From the NCBI RefSeq assembly GCF_000005505.3, contig NC_016132.3, forward strand, positions 39,198,914-39,262,913: 64,000 nucleotides of DNA, written 5' to 3'. This document shows positions 1-10,329 of the stretch, one piece after another. Under the pieces are notes generated by a model. That model was not told where the DNA came from. It saw only the letters and a list, made by a program, of their open reading frames with translations, and searched no databases. The translations under genes were made by a program, and so were the position numbers. Origin of the DNA: Brachypodium distachyon (Eukaryota; Streptophyta; Magnoliopsida; Poales; Poaceae). The stretch's first letter is position 1; every line of letters starts with the position of its first letter.

Positions 1-621
1 TCCGGCCGTATCGCTATCCAGCACTCCAGAAGGACGAGCTCGAGAGGCAATGCGCAGAGATGCTGGAACGCGGCCTCATTCGTCGCAGCACATCGGCCTT
101 CTCCTCCCCGGTTCTGCTGGTGAAGAAACGTGACGACACTTGGCGCTTCTGCGTTGATTACCGCGCTCTTAATGGCGTCACCATCAAGGACAAGTTCCCC
201 ATTCCCGTCGTCGATGAGATGCTGGACGAGTTGAAGGGCGCCCGCTTCTTCACGAAGCTGGACCTGCGGTCAGGTTACCACCAAGTACGCATGGCCCCAT
301 AGGACATCCACAAGACGGCATTTCGTACCCATGAGGGGCTCTTCGAGTTCGTGGTCATGGTGTTTGGTCCGACGAATGCTCCAGCAACGTTCCAGGCGTT
401 GATGAACGATGTGCTCCGTCCTTTCTTACGCCGCTTTGTGCTCGTATTTTTTGATGACATTTTGATCTACAGCTCCTCCTGGTCGGACCACCTTCGTCAT
501 GTCAAGACCATCCTGGAGGCCTTGAGGACTCATCAACTCTTCTCAAGCGCTCCAAGTGCTCATTTGGTAAGGAATCACTAGCGTACCTCGGCCACGTGAT
601 TACGGTTGACAGCATCGCCAT
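1..621 (+). pseudogene. Ty3/gypsy reverse transcriptase fragment
   Basis: A piece of a retrotransposon pol gene entering from the left edge. The reading frame at position 3 gives the RT core in order: [20 protein letters not shown], then [12 protein letters not shown], then the catalytic box FFDDILIYS near 449-475, all diagnostic of Ty3/gypsy RT. The frame is broken by a TAG at 300-302 where the family has Glu (GAG), and by a one-base shift near 540, after which the expected continuation SKCSFG...LAYLGHVI follows in another frame. Homology stops abruptly near 621. No LTR is visible, so the element family and original ends are unknown. Non-functional. Confidence 0.93.
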
Positions 622-1208
622 GGACATATCAACAAAATAAAGGGTTTCATAAAGTTACATCCGGTGAAAATTTCCAAGGTGGCTCATAGAAGAAAATCCC
701 AAGTTTTAATTACCAGCATCAGTTTTTCAGCTCCGTAGCAAAACAAAGAGCTATTTTCAGCTAAAATTCCAGCTCCATATCATCACACTTAGAACTGTTT
801 CATATCACATACAGATAATACGACAACACAAGATCTAAATGCTGCTGCTAGTTCAATTTCAATGAAAATTTGGAACTGGTTCATATCACATACAGATACA
901 GGCATGAGTTTTGAACAATAAGTCATACAGGACCAGAACGGTTCAGGAGGCGATTCCGCATATTCTGCTACTCTTCATTTAGTCATCATTTATATCACAT
1001 TATCAACACATCAAGTTCCAGAAACCATTACACGAGAGCCATGGTACGAATCAAAAAGAGTTTGTGTCTGCGATACTCTGGTAGCACAGGAGATTCTATA
1101 GATACCCACTGATTATGGAAATGGCAATGTGGTTGTGCGGTTCTTCAGGCGGAGACAGGTCTAGCGGAGGCGAGGAACAAACCCCACCATGAGCTCACAG
1201 TAAGCAAG
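622..1208. other. Gene-free flank, probable TFIIA gamma 3' UTR and downstream
   Basis: No coding signal. The stretch nearest 1208 should hold the 3' UTR of the minus-strand TFIIA gamma gene; its length cannot be set from sequence alone. A short direct repeat (TTCATATCACATACAGATA) occurs near 792 and again near 879. Confidence 0.5.
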
Positions 1209-4200
1209 TTATTGGGTGAGTAGTTTGGAATCGCAGGCCACAATCTTCACCTTGCCAACTTGTTCTGTAGTTTCCTCATTCTTGAATTGTGCATCCGTCA
1301 AGATGAATGTCCAGACATTGTCGCAGAACCTGTAGGTGTGCAGATGGCCCTGTAGCACAGAAACGAACAGACATAAGTATCCCAATGAATTACCAGTGCA
1401 GATGCAATGACAACCATGTCAATGAGCAGAGGCACAAGTCTGAACTACATCTGCAGTTATAGTATCAAATTCACGTGTTAAACACAAGAAATCCATTGAA
1501 CAGCAGAGCAGAAGGCAGAGGCGGAGCTAGCGCTTCGTCGAAGCCTGGACACACGTCTGCCAAAGTTGAAACCCCACCGGAGATGTCGTGCCTGCGCTAG
1601 CGTTTTCCCACCATCTGTGCATTGCCCTCGCTGGCTCGCCGGAGTCCTTTTACTCGGCTAAGCAGAATTGGGGTAATTGTGGATTTTTCGATTTGGGGAT
1701 CGGGGTTTTCTGAGAAAAAAGAGGGAAAAGAAATAAAGAATAAAAGAGTTATTTGGCTCTGGCTTGGAATCGAACATGCAGGAGGAGGCGACTCCCAGAG
1801 CCAGATCAATCGATCGGCCTCTGATTGATAGCCAGGCTAACTGGGATGAGTTGATGACTTATAGTATCAGGCCCAGCCCGAGACCCAAAGGAGAACCGGG
1901 GAGAGGAAACAACCTAACAGGCTCAGGAAAAATTGAGCCCAGCTTCGGATATTAAGAGAAGAGGAGGCGTGTGGGCCCAAAGCACGATCAATCTCTTTCT
2001 TTAGGGGGGGGAGGGACCCTGTTCTTGAGCGATCGATCGGCTACAGGAGCTCGTCGAAGCTCTGGTTGGAGGCACGGTGGAGCCCAGGCACGTGCCCTGG
2101 GTGCCCGCACGGTGACCCGCCCCTGTTATAAGGTGATTGTAGTAACAATGATGTCTGGAGGTTTCCTAGAATGGCAAAAAGTCTGGAGTTCATGAAAAAT
2201 AAATGTAACTTTACATATTCAGAGAGTTAAATATAGACATTGTCATGCCAGGTTCCATCACTTCCAGTTGCAACCAAGGGAGGCCAATTTTCAGCAAGTT
2301 CAAAACAGAGATTGTTGGGACATGAGTTCTGCTCAACAGTGTATTTCTGGTGAAGAGTTATTAGAAGAGGGGTATCTCAAAAGAGTGAAAACTCAAGTCA
2401 AAACATCCAAGGATTCTATACAAAGAGCAACAATAAGAAGGGAACCATCCCATGGCACGTGTCCTCTATGAGTTCTCAGCTAAGCCCGTCAACATACCAA
2501 AAGTTGGTAATTATATCCGCTAGATGTTTTGAAGTACAAAAATAGGCTATGGGTATTAAAAAAAATATTGAGTTGGTGATGGGGATGGACTGATGATTCA
2601 TTCTCCCACCTCCACTAACAAATGTATCAAATGCGGCTTGTGGATCGAATGTGAACTCACCATGGTTGTTTTAGTAGTGATAAGCTGTTCCATTTGAGAA
2701 TGAAACAGAGCCTGCTCTGACTGGTACTTTCCTAAAGACATCATTGACCTGGTTTTCCATAGGTGTTACTCAGGCTTATGGTTTCCTACAGGCATTCCTG
2801 AACACAGACATATTCAAGGAGGGAGACAGCAGCTTAGATCAACAAGAGTTAGTGTGGCAATAGGGACCAACAACCCACCCAGATGCCACATAGTATGCTC
2901 CCTGTTTTACAGTTTTGAGCTAATATGGTGTATACCACAAGAACTGTGTATCACGTGATTTCAGTTCTGACCATCTTCAGATAGACTGTTGTTGCCTGTT
3001 ATGCCACCAATGGCATATTGGCATTTGTTCACAAGGTGTTGCAGACAATTTCTATGAAGGTCCAGGGGACTCCTTTCTCAACAAAAGAAAGCATGTTACC
3101 CATAGTTGGGCAGTGGGGGACCAAATCTTTGGCCCGTACATGTTTTTGTGACTATCCCAGATACTGTACTACCATCAATTCTATATCAGGTCCAAATACA
3201 GGTGGACACTGGAAAAATTGAAATCTCCAATTATCCCAGATACTACCATCAATTCTCTATCAGGTTTAAAGACAAGGTGGACACTGGGAAAATGAATTCT
3301 CAAATCCCACTTGCTATGATGAACCATCGTAACTGACATTTAAAAGGCATTGAAATAATCTCATTTTGTTGAAAATCAATCTGGCAAGGAAACAATGTCA
3401 ACTCCATAAAAGGATATTTATAATATTTTCGACATTAAGAAAATCCAGCAGTATATGATGCATTTAACGTTTTTTGTTTCTTAAAACCGTTTTTTACCCA
3501 GAGTTTCCATATTTGTGCAATGCCTGAAGAACTTAAAACAACATGTGCAGAAAAGATTTTTTTAAGGATCTTTGCCCTTATGGCCTTGGAAGCTGTGAAA
3601 CATATCCTCAGTAAGCAATACGTTTGCAGAGGTCTGAGCCTCTGAGGTGTGAACAAACAAGCTACACCTCATTGCAACTTAGAATAGATACCCCTGCAAT
3701 TATTACTTATTTCTATCTTCTTAATAAATAGGCAGTGCTCTGCCGGGTTTTCCGGAAACTTAGAATAGACACCATGTGCGGTATTGACTGCCTAGAAAAG
3801 CAAACTTATTTATCAAGCTCCAAATGGTAATAAATTCAGAACCAGAACAATTACTTCACAGCTGCATATATATATGGCAAAGAGAAATGAACCCTCCAAA
3901 CAGGCAAATACAGAAGTGGCGCGAATAACTAAAACGCGCCAGACTTTAAATAAAAAGCACATATATACCTTGACAGTAACCTTGCTCTTCACTTGGTTTT
4001 CCAACGCCTCAGTCATGGACTACACGAGAAACAGAACCCGACCCATCAATCAAACCATCCAGAAAGTTAAATAATTATGGTTCACACGCAGAGGGGAAAC
4101 ACAATCACAATTCACAACTGAGGAAGCAGAACCACATTGCTCGCACCTTGTCAAACTGGACGAGCACCTGGATGGCGAGCTCAGGGCTGAGGGTACCGCT

Positions 4201-4275
4201 GGAGACCATCTCGTCGAGCGTCTCGGTGAGGCACATGCCGATGGTGGACCGCCTATACAGCTCGAAGGTGGCCAT
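1209..4275 (-). CDS. TFIIAgamma: Transcription initiation factor IIA small (gamma) subunit
   Basis: Small subunit of TFIIA, the nuclear general factor that stabilises TBP on the TATA box. Three coding exons, all with GT-AG borders: 4275-4147 (43 aa, [20 protein letters not shown]...), 4019-3969 (17 aa, [17 protein letters not shown]) and 1349-1209 (46 aa, [15 protein letters not shown]...DSKLLTQ, TAA). Together they give 106 aa, as I remember the family length, covering the N-terminal helical domain and the C-terminal beta-barrel. The start ATG lies eight bases inside its exon, after an acceptor at 4284; a non-coding first exon ends at 4872. Residue 39 is Val; in rice the recessive xa5 resistance allele has Glu here, so this copy is of the ordinary type. 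The last intron is unusually long (2.6 kb) and repeat-laden. All frames and splice sites are intact. Confidence 0.96.
1350..3968. other. Large TFIIA gamma intron with repeats
   Basis: This 2.6-kb intron separates the last two coding exons. It contains an imperfect tandem pair of about 83 bp (units near 3148-3212 and 3232-3296, sharing CCCAGATACT, ACCATCAATTCT and GGTGGACACTGG). The segment at about 1515-2135 has transposon-like wording (GAGGCGGAGCTAGCGCTTCG at its left, CCCAGGCACGTGCCCTGGGTGCCC at its right), but I could not find matching terminal repeats or a target duplication. No other gene was found inside it. Confidence 0.55.
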
Positions 4276-4871
4276 CGCCTTGCCTGCGCCCAAACACGGT
4301 TTCTTGCAGCCATCACCAACAAGCACATGTATCATCCATGCCATCATTATGCTAGTAATTACTACTACTATTAGGCCATGTGGTCGCCTCTGAACAAAAG
4401 ATCTCACTTTGTTTGAAGTTTCAATTATTTGAAACGAACAGGTACTACACTACTTCTCCAAAAAAAAAAAGGTAGTACTACACAGTACTCACAGCAGAGC
4501 AACCACGATGAAACGAATACCCCCTCTACTCAACACTCCGCATCATCTGGTCGGTTCCCGTTACCCAGGATAGATAGATCATCATCCATCCCTCGCTACA
4601 AGAAACATAATTAGAAAAAAAACATTTTTTCCTCGCGATTCCGCCATCCCCACACCGAATCCAACACGGAAGGAACGATCTCCCCCCCACGAATCTCTCT
4701 GCCCCATCCTCCCCCGCTGGACGAACCCTAGAAAGAAACCGCGTCGGAGGGCCATCTACCTCAGCCAACAGAGGCCCGCCCGGACCACCAATCCAAACCC
4801 CCATAAAAAACAGCGCCCGGAAGCAATCAGGCGATGGGGGCGAGAAGGGGATGGATGAATAAATCGGTCAC

Positions 4872-5046
4872 CTGCGCTGCGGGTCGGCTGGATCACCCTG
4901 GACTGGACTGGACCGGACGGCGGCGGATCTAGGATCCGGGAGGGAGGTGGTGGAGCGCAGCGCGGTGGGTTTGAATGGATCGGGGAGAGGGGAGAAGGAC
5001 TGGAGGAGGAAGGGGGAGAGCGTTCGAAATCGGGAGGCTTTATATG
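4872..5046 (-). promoter_or_regulatory. TFIIA gamma promoter and non-coding first exon
   Basis: On the minus strand a TATA-like ATATAAAG lies at 5045-5038, which would place the start of transcription near 5010. A GC-rich leader follows and ends in GCGCAG|GTGACC at 4872/4871, a good splice donor; it would join to the acceptor at 4284, eight bases before the ATG. A 5'-UTR intron of about 590 bp is therefore inferred. A second TATATAAT lies further upstream near 5085 and cannot be excluded. Confidence 0.6.
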
Positions 5047-5352
5047 GTGCGGGGGAGCAGAAAGAGCGAGAGGAAATTGGGGATTATATAGCAAGCGGAA
5101 GAGCAAGGCAACGCCACGACACGGGCGGAGCAAGGCGTTTATCTCTCTCTCTCTCGCTCTCGGCCTTGGCTCTGCGCTCTGGCTGGCTGCGAGGAATTGA
5201 CGATTTGACCCCTGGGGTAGTGGATTGTTTCTGTGTTAAATGGGCCTGTGGGCCGGTCTCGGGTCGATGGAAGAAATGTTTGCTAATCTTTTTTTTTTTT
5301 GATCGGGGACATTTTCGCTAATCTTTGTGTCCTCGTCACGCAATATGCACCT

Positions 5353-6173
5353 TGTCGGAGATGACCCCGGGTAGGGTAATAACGACACAACTCTAGCCGA
5401 GATGACGAAGGCAAAATCGGCATAGCTACCTATGCCAGCATCGTAAATTTAAACTAACGCTAAACCGGCATCCCGGACGTATGCCGGCATGCTTATCTTG
5501 TCTTATGAGTTTACAAGATAAGAATGAGCACTTTGATCTCGGCAATAGCCGAGATCCCTCAACGGGCTTATCCTGACCATGCGGTGCAAAGTAAAGCAGC
5601 GTCATCATCATCTTAGAAAAACAGTCAGCGCCTGCGTACCGATGTCAGGTGACCACGCTAAAGAAGCACCGAAAGAGAATTTATGACAGAAACCGGTAGA
5701 GGATAGCTGTACCCGTTGCAGAATGGCAGGAAAAAGTAAATTTGTCTTGTCCCCTATGGTACTGCCTGGAGGGAACCGAGCTGCGTGCCCGGCGGGGCCC
5801 AAGGAAGATGACGTTAGACTCGGCCCACATGTCAGTGTGACATGGGCGGCCTATAAATAGAACCTTACCCCTCTGTAGGAGAGGAGGACACTAAGGAGGA
5901 GAGCACTTAGGCATCTAGGGTTTTTCCTTCTTCTTCTTGCTCAATAATACAGCTCAAGGAGCGACATTGTAGAGCTTGCCTATCTCGGCTAATACAACAA
6001 AGTAATAGTAGGAGTCTTACCTCGACTAGAGGGCTCTGAACCTGCGTAAATCTGTGTGTGCTTGTGTGTTTTGGGCGTGTTTCCCTTCGCGTCTTCCCTC
6101 CTCCGGATCCTCCTTCGTCCATCGGCCCCAAGTTAAGCCATCCTATGGCATCTGTCGTGACACCACCACAACA
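5353..6173 (+). repeat. 5' LTR of the Tat-lineage element
   Basis: The LTR begins TGTCGGAGATGACC at 5353 and ends with CA just before the primer binding site; the right end could be 6162, 6170 or 6173. It holds a clear promoter TATA box (CTATAAATAG at 5851-5860) followed by a start-proximal leader. No second copy was found in the window, so the insertion age cannot be estimated from LTR divergence here. Confidence 0.8.
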
Positions 6174-6175
6174 GT

Positions 6176-6193
6176 TGGCGCCCACCGTGGGGC
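6176..6193 (+). promoter_or_regulatory. Retrotransposon primer binding site
   Basis: TGGCGCCCACCGTGGGGC follows the LTR by a few bases. The TGGCGCC start matches the complement of the tRNA-Asp 3' end (CCA included), the usual primer of Tat/Athila-type gypsy elements. Confidence 0.8.
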
Positions 6194-6476
6194 CAGCAGC
6201 GGCGCTGGCTGGAGTGTTCATCCGGACGGGAAGCTTCCTCGTCACCGGAGAGCGTGTGGTCTTCGGTTTGGTCCAGAGATTCATCGACAACAACGTGGGC
6301 TGCTTCAAATGCACACTGCTTCCCTGTGCAGGCCGCTTCATTAGTTTCGGCATGCACGAGGTCTATGTTGCTACTGACAGCCCTTGCAGGTACCCAGAGC
6401 AGGTGGTGATGGCTGAAGATCCCCCTACACGGCTCGCGGCCGGCATGTCGACTACCCCGCTGGCCGTGTAGAGGTT

Positions 6477-8960
6477 ATGGTGACGGCTCATGGCGCTGAT
6501 GCGGGAAGAGATGGTGCAGGAAGTGGCGTTGTCCCAACCAAGTCCGGCAGAACGGCGAAGCTCCCTTTGGAGAAGCCGGAGAACATCGCCGCTCAAGCCG
6601 GCACATCGGCTCTGCCGCCGAAGCTAACTCAGATCCAGGCCTCCATCGAGCGGCTGACCGCGCCGGTGGCGTCGAATGCTAACCCGGCCCAGCTACAGGC
6701 GGAGTTAGAGTTGGAGAGACAGAAGCTGCTGAAGGAAGCCGTCGACGTTGCCAATGCCCGACAACAGCTCGACATCTCGCTCCGTGAGTATAACAAAGCT
6801 CATGGCCTCAGTTCTATTGCATTTGCTAACCCTAGCAGAGTTGGGGAGGTGCGTGACCGTGGCAAGAACTTGAATGCTGAGATGACGAGAGATGGCAGGG
6901 GTGTGCCAGCTGTGTCGGCAAGTTTTGCCTCGGCACTAAAGCCGAAATACAATACCCCTGTCAAAAACCTCCGGGCTGTCGAGGCTGCGGCTGAGGAGTT
7001 GCCGAATCTTACGGGAGAGGCACTTCGGCAGCAGCTGCTGCGCGTGAAAGAACTGCTCCAAACAGCCAACGAACAGAATGGGGCATACTTGAGAATGCAC
7101 GGCAAACCCGGTGCATCTCAGGTCATTCACTCGGCTGCAGATGCTGGTGGCCGGGTTGACAAACAAGCATCCTCACCTGGTGGCAAACGGGACAAAAGCG
7201 TTAACTCTGGCCGGGATAAGAATTTGGAACGCTGTGACCCGGCCCTGGCCGAGAAACAAATAGTCAGAAGGGTTGATGACAGCCAAAGTGGTCTGCGTCC
7301 CGGCGGCAACCGTCGAGATCAGCAGTAGCGTTACTCGTATGACCATGGGCACCGACCTCGGGGTCCGGCACCTAATACTGCTGCGGGACAGCAGGGTGTC
7401 GGGCGCAACCCCCTGTATCGAGGTGAAGATCGCCGTTATGACCGTTACGATGATGGATACTCGGCCATGGCTGATGAGGGTTATGTCAGGCGAGAGCGCG
7501 ATAATCTCAGTCCGCTCAGAGGCCGAATTGGGATTAGGCAGGTATCGCCCCTGGATGCACGACATCGGCTTGACAGAATTTATCTGTCCGAGCTTCTAGA
7601 GGAGCAAGGCCCTCCGGGACCGCGTTGCTTTGCGCATTGGATCATGAGGGCGAGACCAGCCCCGGGTTTCCAGCTGCCCAGGGATACAAGAACGTATGAC
7701 GACAGTACTAAGCTGAAAGATTGGCTGGAAGACTATGTCACGGCAGTAAGCGTGGCAGGCGGCAATCGCGGATGGGCAGTACGTTATGTACCCCAGATGC
7801 TCGTGGGACCGACGAGGATATGGTTGAACAATTTGCCGGAAAGCAGCATCAATTGTTGGGTAGAATTTGAGAAAGCATTTGTCAGCAATTTCACTAGCAC
7901 TTACAAGAGGCCGAATCGTCCTCAACAGTTGTCCATGTGTAAGCAAAGAGACAACGAAACTGACCGGGATTATCTGACAAGATGGAACAATCTCCGTAAT
8001 TCCTGTGAAAGGATAGTGAAATCGCAAGCCATAGCGTGGTTTGCCCAGGGATGTTGGCACGGCAGCATGCTGTGGCAGAAGCTGCAAAGAGAGATGCCGA
8101 CCACTCTATCTGAAATGATCAGGATCGCCAACATGTACGCGCTTGGCGATCCGACTCAGCCATCGCTGATATCGGTAGAACCACAAAGGGAGCAGCCGAC
8201 ATACAATCCTGCTGGGGCGTTCCGGAGGAACGATCATCAAGATCATCGCAACAAGAGAAGGGATGACAGGCCGGATTATCGGTATGGGCCAGCCCATGTC
8301 GCTGCAGTTCAGGACCAGCCTAACGCCGGCTCTAGCCAGCGTCAGAAAACAGGAAATCAGCAGTGGGTCAAGAAGGGAGAACAAAAGAAGCCCTGGCAAG
8401 ATAAGCCGAAGTATACTTTCGAGGTGATGTTGGATCAGCCTTGTCGTTTTCACACGACTAACCCCAACAAGCCGGCGAACCACACAACGTGGCAATGCAG
8501 CTGGATGCAACGGGCCGAGAACGGCGAGGCAAGCCGGTTACCCCCACCTCCACCCCTCACAGGCGCAAACGCATAGATCCAAGGACCCCCTCAGGCAAAC
8601 AATGCAGTCAACCAGGTGGAGGGACAAGAAATCCCATGGTATGCCAGGAGAAACGAGTACAAGGAGCATCACCAGAGCTACATGATTTTCATCACTGAGC
8701 CCACTGACAAGCAAAGTCAGCGCATGCGAGAGATGGAGGTCAATGCTGTTATGCCGGCAGTTCCAAAGTTCATGTATTGGTCGGAGCAGGAGATCAACCG
8801 GAACAGGGCAGACCATCGCAAGGCTATGCCCAACCCTGGTGGATATGCCCTGGTGGTCGACCCGACGCTCATTGGACCCGACATTAAAGTCAAGTTCACT
8901 CGGGTTCTCATTGATAATGGGAGCAGCATCAATATCCTGTACCGGGACACGATGCTTAAA
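6477..8960 (+). pseudogene. Tat-element gag-protease polyprotein (stops)
   Basis: One continuous frame interrupted by two TAG codons (7326-7328 and 8574-8576). The N-terminal part (6477-7328) is a variable, coiled-coil-like region. The middle (about 7560-8170) is the retrotransposon gag domain, with WLEDYVTAV, IWLNNLP and a W..FEKAF..NF core. After the second stop the frame continues into an aspartic protease with VLIDNGSSINILY (near 8900-8942), where DNG replaces the usual DTG/DSG. The frame then jumps, at about 8957, straight into RNase H, showing that nearly the whole RT was deleted. Decayed, non-functional. Confidence 0.88.
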
Positions 8961-10313
8961 TCGAGTTGTCAGTGCTGTCATCATAGTGGAAAGGGATGAA
9001 AACGGCAAATCGGTGCAGAGGCCGGTATATTACTTGAGCGAGGTGTTATCGTCGTCCAAGCAAAATTATCCCCACTACCAAAAGATGGCGTATGGCTTAT
9101 ATATGGTGGCAAAGAAGCTAAAGCATTACTTTGAGACACATCAGATCCGAGTTATATGTGAGGCGCCCGTCTCGGAAATCATGAGTAACAAAGACGTGAG
9201 CGGCCGAGTCGCCAAATGGGCTGTTGAGTTGGCACCCTATGCGCTGCAGTATGAACCACCGCCCCCAAAAACTAACTACTGGAAATTACATTTTGACGGC
9301 TCTAAGATGAAAAGTGGGCTTGGTGCCGGCATAGTTCTGACCTCGCCAAAGCGCGACCAACTTAAGTACGTTGCAAATTCACTTCGCAGCATGCAACAAT
9401 GTTGCCGAGTATGAGGCACTTGTGCACGGATTGAAAATGGCGAAAGAAATTGGAGTCCACCGGATTCAGTGCTTTGGTGATTCCGACCTGGTCGTCCAGC
9501 AAATTTCTGGTAATTGGGATGCATTGGATGCCAACATGGCACTATACCGTTTCCATGTCCAGAAGATCAGTGGCCATTTCGAAGGGTGTGAATTTCATCA
9601 TATACCTCGGGCGGAAAATGAGCAGCCGACACATTGTCGAAACTCGGCTCGAAACGACAGGCTATTCCAATTGGGGTGGTGTTGGAGCATTTACGCAAAC
9701 CGCCCATCAAACCCTCTCCAGAATCGGAGTCGATATTTATCCCGGCGAGCTCAGAAGCCAACGTCACTCCCATGGACATTGAAAGTGGCAACGGTTCCGG
9801 TAACCCGGGGACTGAGCGCCTGAACTCAGCAAAAACAATGGCAGTTGAACCAATGGAGATAGACGAGCCGGATGAGCCAATCTTCACCACTCGTCCTGTG
9901 CCGGTTTGGGCGCGACCGATAATGTCTTACCTCAAAGATGGAAATCTCCCGGAAGAGGAAGTATCGGCAAGGCAAATCTAGAGAAGAGCGAAGGCGTACA
10001 CCATCAATGGTGAGCTCTACAAGAGGAGCGTCACTAACATCCTACAGCGGTGCGTCGAGCCGGAAGAAGGGCAAGAAATACTTCGAGATATTCATCAAGG
10101 AGAGTGTGACCATCACGCGTCTTCGAGAACGCTAGTGGGCAAAGCTTTTCAACATGGTTTCTATTGGCCGAGTGCACTGCAGGAAGCGGAGGACATAGTC
10201 AGGAAGTGCAACGGCTGCCAGAGGTATGCCAGCAAGATTCATATGCCGGCGTCTGAACTCAAAACTATTCCAATTACTTGGCCGTTTGTTGTTTGGTGTT
10301 TGGATATGGTGTG
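8961..10313 (+). pseudogene. Tat-element RNase H, second RNase H and integrase N-terminus
   Basis: First RNase H, Ty3 type, with PVYYLSEVL and Y..YQKMAYGL followed by LKHYFETH. Second RNase H (about 9270-9620) with the catalytic series LHFDGS, AEYEAL and FGDSDLV, split by frameshifts near 9385 and 9630. A proline/serine-rich linker ends at a TAG (9979-9981). The same frame goes on into the integrase zinc finger (IHQGECDHH...CNGCQ) and the first residues of the core (WPFVVWCLDMV), where it stops at 10313. The catalytic DDE core is missing. The tandem RNase H arrangement is what assigns the Tat lineage. Confidence 0.87.
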
Positions 10314-10329
10314 ACCGTTCTCGGCGGCA

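Noticed and set aside
1515..2135. Complete DNA transposon in the TFIIA gamma intron
   Set aside because: Wording is transposon-like but no matching terminal repeats or target duplication could be found, so it is described only as a possible insertion.
4756..5133. Pro/Ser-rich minus-strand frame over the TFIIA gamma promoter
   Set aside because: Covers the TATA box, leader and a splice donor; composition-driven, not coding.
5907..6353. Open minus-strand frame across the LTR end
   Set aside because: Overlaps the LTR, primer binding site and gag leader; no homology or splice context.
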